The notes: generated from the sequence alone by a model not told the origin. A DNA stretch of 64,000 nucleotides from Phycisphaerae bacterium (GCA_030432595.1 JAUIGU010000008.1:61233-125232); one strand, 5' to 3'; shown: positions 27,112 through 36,808, counted from the first letter of the stretch. Translations and numbers: made by a program.

Positions 27112-29274
27112 TTACGTCGTCACGCGGACGTTTCCGCGGTGCAGGTCCTGCTGCACGGTCTGGGTGCCGTCCCAGTTCGACGAGAGCACGAGGCTGTCGC
27201 CGTCCCAGAGGCTGAACCCGATCGTGTCGTCGTTGCCCCAGCCGCGGTTGTCCGTGACATCGACGATCAGCGTCAACGGGTCTGAGTACTGACCGGTGGA
27301 CAGGTTGATCAGTCGCGCGGTGCCGATTAGCGATGCGCCGTAGTCACGGGTGCTCGCGTCGCCGTCGGGGTTCTCGGCGGTCGTGAAGCTGATGAGGTCG
27401 GTCGTGGTCAGCGCCCAGAGGTCGCCGTTGGCGCCACGGAACGCGGCGCTGAACCGGCCCTTGAGCACGCTGTTCTTCTTTTTGAAGTCCGCGTGGATGC
27501 CGAAGTGGACCTTCGAGCCGTCCGCGATCGACACGTCCGCGGTGGAAGTGTTGCCGTGCAGATCGGTGACGCCGACGCTGCCGCCCTGGGCGCTCTGCTC
27601 CTTGATCGAGCCGGCACCCAGCGCCCGCCCGTCGCCGGGACGCGCGACCGTCAACACCGCCGCATCGACCGCAACGTAGTTGCCGCCGACCAGGACCTCG
27701 ACCGTGTAGACCGCCGCTTCATTGCCCGCGCCGAGTTGGCCGCTGAAGTCGGCGACGGCGAACCCGGTGAGCGGGTCACTGCCGCTGGGGTTGACGGTCC
27801 CGGTTACTTCGACCGCCGGGTCGCCGTTGTCCGGGGTCAGACGGAAGGTGACTTCGGCGGTGCCGACATCGCCGGACTCGGCGTCGGCCGAGAACGCCGT
27901 AGCGTCCTGCACCGCCGCGCGGAGTTCGACGCTGAACGAGCCCGCGTCGTCGGACTCGGTCGAGATCGAGCTGGGGCCGGTGTACGTCGCCGCCGCGTCC
28001 TCGGCATCGACGACCAGGTCGGCCGTCGCCTGCGAAGCGCCGCCGTCGCCGTCAGTCACGGTCACACGGAAGGTGTACGCGCCCGGCGCGAGGTCGGCGG
28101 TGCCGTCGATGGTCCACGTGCCCGTGCCCACCTGGCCGTCCGCGCCGTTGAAGATCAGTCCGCCGGCCGCGGTGCCGTCGTCGGGCAGACCCGCCGTGAA
28201 GGTCACGCCGCCGTCGGTGGAGGTCTCGACCGTCGCGGACATCGGGTCGCCGTCCACGTCGCTGGCGTTGAACGTGAGCGTCGGGATGGTGTCGCTGTAC
28301 TGGGCGTTGACGGTCGCGGTGCCGGTGGCAACCAGCGGCCCGGCGTTGTTGATGGTGATCGCCGCGGTGGCGAGGTCGCTCTGGGCTTCGGCGTCGGTGA
28401 CGCGCACCGCGACGGTGCCGGCGAAGTCGTCGTCGTAAGTAACGTCGATGGTCGCGTTGGTCGTGGTCAGGTCGGCGTCAAAGGTCACGCCGTCGTAATC
28501 CGTGTCCCACTCGTAGAGCACGATGTCGTCGTCCGGGTCGGTCGAGGCCGAGGCATCGAGGGTCACGGCCACGCCCTCGGTGCCCGTGTAGGGCCCACCC
28601 GCGTCGGCGATCGGGGCCGAGAGGAACGTCAGCGAGAACGAAAGATCCGGGGCCGATCCCGGCTGGATGAACGTGCCGTCGGAGAAGGCGACGTCGCGGT
28701 TCTGCTGGGCGTCGAGGTTGCTCGCGTTGAAGTTGGAGAAGTAGAACGCGCCGCCGGTGTAGTCCGCGTTCGTGAACCCGGCGCGGGCCTGGTTGGTCGA
28801 GCCGTCGAACGCGATCCGCGCGTCGATGATCCACGCGTAGGTCGTGTTGGCGTCGAGTTCGAGGCCTTCGAGATCGACCACGACGTCGGTGGGCGGCTGC
28901 GTGCCGTCGCCCGGGGGCAGGCTGATCGTGTCCGTCTCAAACAAGACCGTCGTCGGCTTGAAGAACGACGCGGCGGTATCGACCTCGGTGATCAGGACGT
29001 GGAAATCGCTGGGGTTGAACGAGTTCGTCGTCGTTGAACCCGCGGGCTGGGCCTGGAACGTCAACTCGTCCGCGAAGCCCTGGTCGGTCGTGGTGAACGA
29101 CTGCGCGAAATACGGAGACCCCGGCTCGCCGAAGCCGGTAAAGAAACTGTCCGGTGGGCCGTTCACGATGTCCGCCGAGAGCAGCAGTCGCGCCTCGAGC
29201 GGCTGGAGCGTGGGGGTGCCCGACTCAGAGCGCGCAGGGACAACTTCGCGACAGTAACGACGGATGCGATTCAT
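27112..29274 (-). CDS. LEPR-type surface protein with PKD domain
   Basis: 720 residues. The start is the ATG of MNRIRRY, with GAGGA 6 nt upstream. The N-terminus contains LQPLEARLLLSAD, the planctomycete LEPR-XLL export/surface signature. A first beta-rich domain (about 40-215) is followed by a PKD/cadherin-like domain (IADAGGPYTGTEG ... ASTDPDDDIVLYEWDTDYDG, about 225-320), further Asp/Thr-rich immunoglobulin-like repeats and a C-terminal beta-domain with IVDVTDNRGWGNDDTIGFSLWDG. No enzymatic motif is seen. It is probably a large adhesive or structural extracellular protein, with calcium binding likely. It has no close functional tie to neighbours, and lies between the pectin region and the molybdopterin genes. 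Confidence 0.82.
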   Translation of the reverse strand: MNRIRRYCREVVPARSESGTPTLQPLEARLLLSADIVNGPPDSFFTGFGEPGSPYFAQSFTTTDQGFADELTFQAQPAGSTTTNSFNPSDFHVLITEVDTAASFFKPTTVLFETDTISLPPGDGTQPPTDVVVDLEGLELDANTTYAWIIDARIAFDGSTNQARAGFTNADYTGGAFYFSNFNASNLDAQQNRDVAFSDGTFIQPGSAPDLSFSLTFLSAPIADAGGPYTGTEGVAVTLDASASTDPDDDIVLYEWDTDYDGVTFDADLTTTNATIDVTYDDDFAGTVAVRVTDAEAQSDLATAAITINNAGPLVATGTATVNAQYSDTIPTLTFNASDVDGDPMSATVETSTDGGVTFTAGLPDDGTAAGGLIFNGADGQVGTGTWTIDGTADLAPGAYTFRVTVTDGDGGASQATADLVVDAEDAAATYTGPSSISTESDDAGSFSVELRAAVQDATAFSADAESGDVGTAEVTFRLTPDNGDPAVEVTGTVNPSGSDPLTGFAVADFSGQLGAGNEAAVYTVEVLVGGNYVAVDAAVLTVARPGDGRALGAGSIKEQSAQGGSVGVTDLHGNTSTADVSIADGSKVHFGIHADFKKKNSVLKGRFSAAFRGANGDLWALTTTDLISFTTAENPDGDASTRDYGASLIGTARLINLSTGQYSDPLTLIVDVTDNRGWGNDDTIGFSLWDGDSLVLSSNWDGTQTVQQDLHRGNVRVTT

Positions 29275-29608
29275 CGTGGATCCTCGGGGTGGCTTTCTCA
29301 AAACGGTCTTCGCGAGACGATCCGGAACTCCCGGTGTCGGCAATGACCCCCTCAGTGACTCGGCCACAAGGCCAAAAAAACGACCGCCATGATAACGACG
29401 CGGGCGGCCCGCGCATGCCCTAATTATTCGGGTATGACCGGGGAAACACACCAATAAACCCGAGTTCAACGGGTCTGGATTCGAGCCGTTTACCCGCCGC
29501 TCAGGTCATTTCGACGCAGCCATAGTGTGCCGGACGTCCGAATCGGGGCAAAGTATGCTTCAATCCATCGTGAATTGTGTTCGCGACCGCGCGTGAGATG
29601 AAATCGGC
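29275..29608. other. Intergenic region upstream of moaC-moaB and of the PKD protein gene
   Basis: 334 bp with no gene. A 13-bp palindrome GCGGGC-G-GCCCGC lies at 29400-29412 and a GGCC-ACAA-GGCC repeat near 29361. I looked for a Moco-riboswitch-like structure before the moaC-moaB start and saw none that I can defend. Confidence 0.5.
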
Positions 29609-30670
29609 ATGACGGAGCATGACCCCCAATCCGACAACCGCCGGCCTCATACTCGTCTGACGCATGTGGATGCGCGTGGCGCCCGGATGGTCGACGTGTC
29701 CGATAAAGCGATCACGCGGCGCAGCGCGACGGCCGAGGCGTGGGTGGCGCTCAACGCCGCATCGGCCGCCGCCATCCGAGAGCGGCACGGGAAGAAAGGC
29801 GACGCGTTGGCGGTCGCCCAACTCGCCGGCATCCAAGCCGTCAAACACACCGCCACGCTGATCCCGCTCTGCCACCCGCTGCCGATCGACGGCGTCGAGG
29901 TGCGTCTCGAGGTCGAACCGGGCGACCGCGTGCGGATCACCGCCACCGCACATACGACCGCCAAGACCGGCGTGGAGATGGAGGCGCTGCACGCCGCCTC
30001 GACCGCCGCGCTCACCGTGATCGACATGATTAAGTCCGTCCAACGCGACGCGTGCATCGAGCAGGTCCGACTGCTCGAAAAACGCGGCGGGGTCCACGGC
30101 GATTACACCGCGACGACTAACGACGCGCACGACGCGTCGACAGAAACGTCACACACCATCGACGCCGCGTGGCCGGCCATCGTCTGCCGGGTGTTGACCG
30201 TGAGCGACCGCGTTTCGCAGGGCATCTATGAGGACCGCAGCGGCCCGGCGGTCGCGGCGTGGCTCCAACAAGTGACCCCCGACGCAGAAGTGCTGTGCGA
30301 CACCGTCCCCGACGACCCGGCCGCCATCGAGGCCCGCCTTCGGGCGTGGACCGACGAGACCGACGCCGTGCAGCTCATCCTCACCACCGGCGGCACCGGT
30401 GCCGGCCCGCGCGACCACACACCCGAAGCCACCGCCCACGTCATCGAGCGCCCGCACCCGGGGCTGTGCGAACACGCCCGCCGGGTCACGGGCGAGCAAC
30501 AACCTTTGTCGTGTTTATCGCGCTCCGTGGCGGGCGTGCGGCGGACGAGCCTGATCATCAATTTGCCGGGCTCGCCGCGCGGCGCGGTCGAATGGCTCGA
30601 CGCCCTGCGACCGGTGCTGCCGCACCTGTTGACCACCATGTCCGCACACAGCCGCGACGCATCGGCATGA
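29609..30670 (+). CDS. moaCB: Bifunctional molybdenum cofactor biosynthesis protein MoaC/MoaB
   Basis: 353 residues. Residues about 15-165 are MoaC (cyclic pyranopterin monophosphate synthase): THVDARGARMVDVSDK, IPLCHPLPIDGVEV, TGVEMEALHAASTAALTVID, with the conserved IKSVQRDACIE end. Residues about 185-345 are a MoaB/MogA molybdopterin adenylyltransferase domain: VLTVSDRVSQGIYEDRSGP, LILTTGGTGAGPRDHTPEAT and the closing INLPGSPRGAVEWL. The fusion joins an early and a late cytoplasmic step of cofactor synthesis; such fusions are known in bacteria. Its TGA overlaps the ATG of a molybdate-type transporter (ATGA), which supports the pathway assignment. The ATG is preceded by an AT-rich stretch rather than a strong ribosome site. 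Confidence 0.95.
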   Translation: MTEHDPQSDNRRPHTRLTHVDARGARMVDVSDKAITRRSATAEAWVALNAASAAAIRERHGKKGDALAVAQLAGIQAVKHTATLIPLCHPLPIDGVEVRLEVEPGDRVRITATAHTTAKTGVEMEALHAASTAALTVIDMIKSVQRDACIEQVRLLEKRGGVHGDYTATTNDAHDASTETSHTIDAAWPAIVCRVLTVSDRVSQGIYEDRSGPAVAAWLQQVTPDAEVLCDTVPDDPAAIEARLRAWTDETDAVQLILTTGGTGAGPRDHTPEATAHVIERPHPGLCEHARRVTGEQQPLSCLSRSVAGVRRTSLIINLPGSPRGAVEWLDALRPVLPHLLTTMSAHSRDASA

Positions 30671-31968
30671 GCGTCGCGTCCGCCCCGCCGACCACGCCGG
30701 CCACCGCGCGCGACGATCCGCCGGTCCGCATGCGGTTCACGCTGCGTGAGTTCGCCGGCGGGCTCGGGGACCTCGGGACGTTTCTTCCGCTTTCGCTCGC
30801 GTTGTCCGTCGGCTGCGGCCTGCACCTGGGCTGGGTCTTCGTCCTGGCCGGCGTGATGAACGTGGCGACCGGGCTGATCTTCAATCAGCCCGTGCCCGTG
30901 CAACCCATGAAGGCGATCGCGGCGATCGCCGTGGCCGGGGGATTCGGCGTCGCGACCGTCGCCGCGGCGGGCGTGTGGATGGGCGTCGCGCTGACGCTGC
31001 TGGCGTGCTGGCCGGCGCTGAACGCGGCGGTCCGCCGGATCCCGCCGCTTTGGGTCGCCGTGATCCAGGCCGGCGTCGGGCTCAAACTCGCCGCGATGGG
31101 GCTGGCGTGGGTGATCGGGTTGGACTTCGGCCGGCTCCGGCTCACCGGTGAACCGCTTGCGTGGTCCGGCCTTGACAGCATGCCCACTGCGTTCATGATC
31201 CTGCTAATCCTCGCCGTCGCCGCGCCGCGGCGGGCGTGGGTGCTTCCTGCGGTCGTCGGCATTGGCGTCGCGATCGCACTACGCGACGGTTTGCCAGACG
31301 CGGCGGTTTGGACGGCCCCCCCCAATACCGCCGCCCTTCTCAACGCCGACGCCTCGCGCTGGGGACACGCGCTGTTCAGTCTCGCATTGCCTCAACTGCC
31401 GTTGACGCTGCTCAACTCGGTGGTGGCGGTTTGCGCGCTCAGCGCGGCCTACACGCCGCGCCACGCCATCGCGCCGCGCCGAATGGCCGCGAGCGTCGGG
31501 ATGATGAACCTTCTCGCCAGCCCGCTGGGCGGCATGCCCATGTGCCACGGCGCCGGTGGACTGGCGGCGCAACACCATTTCGGAGCCCGCACCGGCGGCG
31601 CTGTCGTCATGCTCGGCACACTCAAAGTCGGGCTCGCGCTGGCGCTCATGCCGTGGCTGCCCGGCGTCGTCGCCGCGTTCCCCTTCGCCGTCCTGGGGCC
31701 CATGGTGATCGTCGCCGGCTTCAGCCTCGCCGCCGCAGCCCGGCCGCAACTGCGGGGTGTTGCCCGCCACAAGACGCTATTGCTCGTCGGGGCCGCCGCC
31801 GTCCTCTGGCTCGGGACACTGCTGGGCTTGGCAGTCACGGTGGTGCTGTGGCTGATATTCGACCGATCGACCCACACGCCACCCCCACACGTCCCGCAAT
31901 GCAAGACGAAACCGCCCACGGTTCATTCACCCAACACCGTTCCCAACGAGTCGCATCCAACGGACTGA
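30667..31968 (+). CDS. MOT1-like molybdate transporter (sulfate permease superfamily)
   Basis: 433 residues, about ten to twelve hydrophobic helices. FAGGLGDLGTFLPLSLALSV and QPVPVQPMKAIAAIAVAG are hallmarks of the MOT1 molybdate transporter group within the sulfate permease superfamily, and a second half-repeat has GGMPMCHGAGGLAAQHHFGAR. It lacks the C-terminal STAS domain of true sulfate permeases. The start ATG overlaps the moaC-moaB stop by 4 nt, so the two are translated together: molybdate uptake coupled to cofactor assembly. High-affinity molybdate uptake is well supported by family motif plus context; transport of sulfate or tungstate cannot be excluded. Confidence 0.9.
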   Translation: MSVASAPPTTPATARDDPPVRMRFTLREFAGGLGDLGTFLPLSLALSVGCGLHLGWVFVLAGVMNVATGLIFNQPVPVQPMKAIAAIAVAGGFGVATVAAAGVWMGVALTLLACWPALNAAVRRIPPLWVAVIQAGVGLKLAAMGLAWVIGLDFGRLRLTGEPLAWSGLDSMPTAFMILLILAVAAPRRAWVLPAVVGIGVAIALRDGLPDAAVWTAPPNTAALLNADASRWGHALFSLALPQLPLTLLNSVVAVCALSAAYTPRHAIAPRRMAASVGMMNLLASPLGGMPMCHGAGGLAAQHHFGARTGGAVVMLGTLKVGLALALMPWLPGVVAAFPFAVLGPMVIVAGFSLAAAARPQLRGVARHKTLLLVGAAAVLWLGTLLGLAVTVVLWLIFDRSTHTPPPHVPQCKTKPPTVHSPNTVPNESHPTD

Positions 31969-32202
31969 TCGGTTAACGCCTTCGCCTCCGGCATGTTCCT
32001 AACCGGACGTTCGATCCTTACAAAGCACCGAGCATCGGGGCGTTGCTGAGTTCGCCTGTGCGTGCCCATTCAGTACTGAAGCCACAGAAGATTTGTTCCG
32101 ATGCTGAGCGGTAACACCGCCGCGCACGTCATATCGGACCTCGCTGCGAGCACTTGGTGGGGGGGGCAGCGTTCAACACGAACCCGTCCCGAGCACGCAG
32201 GC

Positions 32203-32889
32203 ATGGAAAACCCGACACCGCAGAGCGAAGGGCCCACAGGCCCCCAAACCCCGCACGGGCGTTGGCGGTGGCTGTGTGGGGGTTTGCTGTGGGTCGCGCT
32301 GATCGCGGTGGGGATGGTCGCCCTCGCACAGTACAGCCAGACGCCCGGTGCCGGTGCCGCGCCACCCCCGGCGTCGGAGGTCGGCTTGACGCTCTCGACG
32401 GCACATCACACGCTCGTCATGGCGGTCCACCCCAAGTGCCCCTGCACCCGAGCGACGATGTACGAACTGGAACGCCTGGTCCGGCGATGCGGCGAAGAAC
32501 TGGACGTGGTCGTCCTCGTCTATCAACCGACGTTGCAACCCGACTGGGACGAGCCCGACCCATTCGGCGTCGGTTCGCGATTCATCGATGCGCGGGTGGA
32601 AGCAGACCTCGACGGCGAAACCGCCCGCAAGCTCGGAACCTTCACCTCCGGCGCGGTCGTGCTCTACGCGTCCGACGGCACACCGGCCTTCTGGGGCGGC
32701 ATCACCGCGGGCCGCGGCCACGCGGGTGACAACCTCGGGTCCGACGCGATCCTCCGCGCCGTCCGCGGACAAACCCCCCGGCACCGGCACACCGCGGTGT
32801 TCGGCTGCGCGCTCGTCGATTCACCCTCCCCGGACCAGCCCGGCGTGCGTCCTGCGGGCTGCCCGCTGAACGGAGACTGCCATGAGTGA
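32203..32889 (+). CDS. Membrane-anchored thioredoxin-fold protein (RedB-like)
   Basis: 228 residues. One N-terminal membrane helix (WLCGGLLWVALIAVGMVALA) is followed by a periplasmic domain with VMAVHPKCPCTRATMYELERL. A CPC cysteine pair at the N-terminus of a helix is typical of a thioredoxin-like fold, here a RedB-type variant rather than CxxC. Further Cys residues sit near the C-terminus (FGCALVDS, GCPLNGDC). The first of several possible starts is far upstream; ATG 32203 places the helix correctly. It overlaps the next gene, a histidine kinase, by 8 nt, so it may supply redox or ligand information to that kinase (inference). It is the first gene of a four-gene signalling operon. Confidence 0.75.
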   Translation: MENPTPQSEGPTGPQTPHGRWRWLCGGLLWVALIAVGMVALAQYSQTPGAGAAPPPASEVGLTLSTAHHTLVMAVHPKCPCTRATMYELERLVRRCGEELDVVVLVYQPTLQPDWDEPDPFGVGSRFIDARVEADLDGETARKLGTFTSGAVVLYASDGTPAFWGGITAGRGHAGDNLGSDAILRAVRGQTPRHRHTAVFGCALVDSPSPDQPGVRPAGCPLNGDCHE

Positions 32890-34447
32890 ATCAACCCTCG
32901 ACGCACGCACGGCCGAGCTCGCGCGCCAACACATGCGGCAGATCGACGCACGCACGAACCGGCTGTTCTCACTGTTGATGGCGGTCCAGTTCGTCGCGGG
33001 GGTGGTGGCCGCGGTCGTGATCTCCCCGCAGACCTGGAGCGGCGTCTAGAGCACGGTCCACGTCCACGTCTACGCCGCGCTGGGCATCGGTGGGCTCTTG
33101 GCGGGCGTCCCCATCTTGCTTGTTCTGCGTGCCCCGGACGCGCCCGTGAACAAGTACGTGGTGAGCGTGGCACAGGCGAGCTTCTCCGCTTTGTTCATCC
33201 ACCTCTCCGGTGGTCGCATCGAAACACACTTCCACGTGTTCGGCTCGCTCGCTTTCCTGGCGTTCTACCGCGACTGGCGCGTCCTCGTACCGGCGACCGC
33301 CATCACCGCGGTCGATCACGTCGTCCGCGGCGTGTTCTGGCCGCAGTCGGTCTTCGGCGTCATCGCCGCGGCGCCTTGGCGCGCGTTCGAGCACGCCGGC
33401 TGGGTGATCTTTGAAGACATCTTCCTGGTCTACAGCTGTGTGACCTCGTCACGCGAAGCGCGCGAGATCGCCCACCGCCAAGCCAAGCTGGAGCAGGTCA
33501 ACGCGACCATCGAGCGGGAAGTCCAACTCCGGACCCAAGAACTCGAGGACTCTCTCGCCGCCCTGTCCAAGGAAGTGGAACAACGCACACGCCTCGAATC
33601 GCAGCTGGTCCAGGCCCAGAAGCTCGAATCGATCGGGCAGCTCGCCGCGGGCATCGCCCACGAGATCAACACGCCGGTCCAGTACGTCAGCGACAACACG
33701 CGCTTCCTCGACGAGGAGTTCGAGAAGATCATGCAGGTCGTCGACAGCTACGCCGCGCAGCTCGACCCCAATGCGCCCGCCAAGAGTTGGTTCGAGCGTG
33801 CCGAGGAGATCAGCGACAACCTCGAGGCCCTGGACTACGAATTCCTGCGGTCCGAAATCCCCCCGGCGATCAAGCAATCCCTCGAAGGGCTCGACCGCAT
33901 CACGCACATCGTCAAGGCCATGAAGGACTTCTCCCATCCCGGCTCGGAGAACAAGGAGTCGACCGACCTGAACCGGGCCATCGACTCGACGATCACGGTC
34001 TGCCAGAACCGCTGGAAGTACGCCGCCGACCTGGAGTTGGACCTCGCGGAAGACCTGCCGATGGTCCCGTGCCGCGTCGCCGAGTTCAATCAGGTGATTC
34101 TCAATCTCGTGGTCAACGCGGCCGACGCGATCGCGGAACGCTTCTTGGACCAGGACCAGAAGGGCCGGATCAAAGTCTCGACACGACCGGCCGGCGACGT
34201 CGTCGAGGTCCACGTGACCGACAACGGCGGCGGCATCCCCGAAAAGGCCCGGCAGAAAATCTTCGACCCGTTCTTCACGACCAAAGAAGTCGGCAAAGGC
34301 ACCGGACAAGGGCTCGCCATCAGCCGCGACATCATCGTGCAGAAGCACGGCGGTTCGCTCGACTTCGAGACGCGTGCCGGCGAAGGCACAACCTTCACCA
34401 TCACCATGCCGATACAGGACACCAAGGCGATCAAGGAGGCCGCTTGA
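32882..34447 (+). pseudogene. Sensor histidine kinase interrupted by an in-frame TAG
   Basis: From ATG 32882 the frame runs 55 codons, then hits TAG at 33047-33049 (SGV*STVHVHVYAALG). It continues without another stop to 34447. The downstream part clearly belongs to the same protein: a MASE-like N-terminal membrane module (GGRIETHFHVFGSLAFLAFYRDWRV), a coiled coil (about 200-250), an H-box AAGIAHEINTPVQYV (phospho-His near residue 260), an N-box [12 protein letters not shown] and G-boxes [11 protein letters not shown] and [11 protein letters not shown] single base change such as GAG to TAG would explain it. Downstream in-frame alternative starts (GTG/TTG, e.g. 33098) would give a protein lacking the first helix. 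Nonsense mutation or sequencing error is likelier than recoding, because the small lipoprotein gene at 43842 appears to end in TAG. Confidence 0.85.
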
Positions 34448-35633
34448 GCAACGACACCCCCACCCGGGTCATGTTCGTCGATGACGAGCCACGGCTGCTG
34501 GACGGCCTGCGGAGACAGTTGCGTAGCCACCGCTCGAAGTGGGATATGCGCTTCGCCGAGTCCGCCGCCTCTGCGCTGGCCGAGCTTCAAACCCAGCCCG
34601 CCGACATCGTGATCTCCGACATGCGCATGCCGGGCATGAACGGCGCTGAGCTGCTCACGGAGGTCCGCGACCGCTGGCCGAACACGATCCGGTTCATCCT
34701 CTCCGGTCAGACCGACCAGTCCGAGCTGTTGCAGAACGTCGGCGCGATCCACCAGTTCCTGCAGAAACCCTGCGACGCCCGCGTGATCGAGCAGGCCGTC
34801 GTCCGCACCAGCAGCCTCGCGACCGGCGTCAACTCACCGGCCCTGCGGAAGACCGTCGGGGGCATCTTGTCGCTCCCGCTCTCGGATCAGACCTACCGCG
34901 AGCTCTCCGACGCGCTGAACGACGATGAGGTCAAAGTCGAGGACCTCGCTCAGATCGTCGAACGCAACCTCGCGCTGAGCGTCAAAATCTTCCAGTTGGT
35001 CAACTCGGCATTCTTCGGGCTGCCGCGCCCCGTCTCGCAGTGCGGCGACGCCATCAAGCTGATCGGACTCAAAAACCTCAAGGTCCTGGTGCTGTCGTCG
35101 CAGATCTTCGACGCGTTGGCCGACCACGGCGCCAGCGAAACCCACCTGAAGAGCCTGTGGACCATCAGCGCCGACCTGAGCGCCTCGGCGTTCGCACTGG
35201 CCCGTTCGCACGGCGCCCCGGAACCGGTCTGCAATTACGCACGCCTGGCCGGGACGCTCGCGCTGACCGGGCGTGCAATCCTTGCCGGCCTGATGCCCGA
35301 GCGTTTCGAGGAAGCGCTGAAGATGTCGGAAGACCCGGACTGCACCCTGACCGAAGCCGAGCAGGACGTGTTCGGCGTGAGTCAGGACGTCATCGGGGCA
35401 TACGCCCTGGGGCTGTGGGCGTTCGACGACAGCGTCGTTGACGCGGTCGCGTACCAGACCCGCCCGGCCTGGCGCTGCCGCGCGAACCGCACCGCCCGGT
35501 GACCTACCTGCACATGGCCCGTTCCACGCTCCCGACCAAGCGTCTGACGGAATCGATCGAGCCCGACCTGGTGTGGGCCGAATCGGTGGGCATTTCCGAC
35601 TGGACCACGACGCCGAAACGAGGTGCCGCGTGA
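34444..35633 (+). pseudogene. Response regulator receiver-HDOD protein with a 1-nt frameshift near its end
   Basis: The start is TTG overlapping the kinase stop (TTGA); a later ATG would cut the first receiver strand. Residues 1-120 form a receiver ([12 protein letters not shown], phospho-Asp in [12 protein letters not shown], conserved Lys in FLQKPC). Residues about 135-350 form an HDOD domain (ILSLPLSDQTY, QLVNSAFFGLPRPVSQCGDAI, LIGLKNLKVLVLSSQI). The original frame stops at 35500-35502 after ending WRCRANRTAR. Shifting by one base near 35463-35470 restores a natural end (LALPREPHRPVTYLHMARS) that stops at 35631-35633, exactly overlapping the GTG start of the next gene in the operon's 4-nt style. 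So a one-base deletion or sequence error truncates the HDOD C-terminus. Confidence 0.85.
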
Positions 35634-36808
35634 GCAAGCAGACCCGTGTCCTCATGGTGGACGACGAACCGAACGTCCTCTCGGCGTACCGCCGCGGCCT
35701 GGGCCGGACCTACGACCTGGTGACCGCTCAGGGCGGCCGCGCCGGGCTGGACGTCATGGCCGAGTCGCCGCCCTTCGCCGTGGTCATCACGGACATGCGC
35801 ATGCCGGAAGTCGATGGCCTGGCATTCCTTAAGATCGCCCAGAGGCGGCACAAGTCCAGCGTCTACATGATGCTGACCGGAAACGCCGACCAACAGACCG
35901 CCATCGACGCGATCAACGAAGGCAAGATCTTCCGCTTCCTCAACAAACCCTGCAAACCCGGCGACCTCGAGGCGGCCATCCTTGCCGCCAAAAGACAGCA
36001 CGACCTCCAACAGGCCGAACGCACCCTACTCCAGGAGACGCTCAGCGGCAGCGTCAAACTGCTGGTCGAGGCGATGACCATCTCCGACCTGCAGATGATC
36101 AACATGATCAATCGCCTCCGGACCGACACGCAGGCCCTCGCCGGCGCGCTCGAATGGAAGACGGACTGGCAGATGTCGATCGCCGCCTCGCTGTCGATGC
36201 TCGGGAGCATCACCGTGCCCGAGACCGTCGGCAAGGAAACGCTCGCCGACACCTACCTTCAGGCGTGTGCGGACTCCGGTGCCAAAATGCTCCGCCACAT
36301 CCCCCGGCTCGAAGTGGTCTCGACGATCATCGCCGAGCAACACCAAGGCGGGAACATGCCGACGGAATTGAACTCATCGACGGACGCGGAGCGTGTCGCA
36401 GTTGAGAGCCGGATCCTCGGGTTCGCCGTCGCGTGGTACCGTCAGACCCAGCGTTGCAACGGCGACCGCGCAGGCGCCCTGCGTGAGCTCGTCGACGACC
36501 AATGCACGCACGACCCGCGCCTCATCCTCGCCGCCGAGAAGATCGTCGCCGCCGAAATTGACCGGGTTGCGACCCAGGCGCCGCCGACGCCGACGATGGT
36601 CGAGCCCGGCCGGCTGGCCGGCGGCATGACGCTGGACCAAGACGTGCTCACCGTCGATGGCAACCTGCTGGTCGCGAAGGGCCAATTGCTGACCGCGACC
36701 ATGGCCGAGAGACTCCGCGGATTCGCACGCTCAGGGGTCGTTGAAACCAAGACCCTCCGCGTGCTCATCCACCCGCCGCAGGGAGATCAAGCAAAAACCG
36801 CCGCGTGA
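35630..36808 (+). CDS. Response regulator with degenerate HD-type output domain
   Basis: 392 residues from a GTG that overlaps the restored stop of the preceding gene (GTGA). The receiver covers about 1-125 (LMVDDEPNVLSAYRR, VVITDMRMPEVDG with phospho-Asp, FLNKPC with Lys). A helical stretch (HDLQQAERTLLQETL) leads into an output region resembling HD-type helical domains (TDTQALAGALEWKTDWQMSIAASLSMLG), but without a recognisable HD metal pair or GYP. The C-terminus carries a short beta-rich segment (LAGGMTLDQDVLTVDGNLL) common at the end of such regulators. It likely acts through protein contacts rather than cyclic-di-GMP hydrolysis (inference). Last gene of the signalling operon, ending 39 bp before the island's left repeat. 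Confidence 0.85.
   Translation: MSKQTRVLMVDDEPNVLSAYRRGLGRTYDLVTAQGGRAGLDVMAESPPFAVVITDMRMPEVDGLAFLKIAQRRHKSSVYMMLTGNADQQTAIDAINEGKIFRFLNKPCKPGDLEAAILAAKRQHDLQQAERTLLQETLSGSVKLLVEAMTISDLQMINMINRLRTDTQALAGALEWKTDWQMSIAASLSMLGSITVPETVGKETLADTYLQACADSGAKMLRHIPRLEVVSTIIAEQHQGGNMPTELNSSTDAERVAVESRILGFAVAWYRQTQRCNGDRAGALRELVDDQCTHDPRLILAAEKIVAAEIDRVATQAPPTPTMVEPGRLAGGMTLDQDVLTVDGNLLVAKGQLLTATMAERLRGFARSGVVETKTLRVLIHPPQGDQAKTAA

Noticed and set aside
29440..29608. Moco riboswitch upstream of moaC-moaB
   Set aside because: I could not find the characteristic paired elements; no structural support.
33047..33049. TAG as a recoded amber codon (e.g. pyrrolysine)
   Set aside because: No pyl genes in the window, and the small lipoprotein gene ending at 43842 appears to use TAG as a stop. 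Mutation or sequencing error is simpler.
35455..35502. Programmed -1 frameshift in the HDOD gene
   Set aside because: No slippery heptamer of the X XXY YYZ type and no obvious downstream stimulatory hairpin; a single missing base explains the data.
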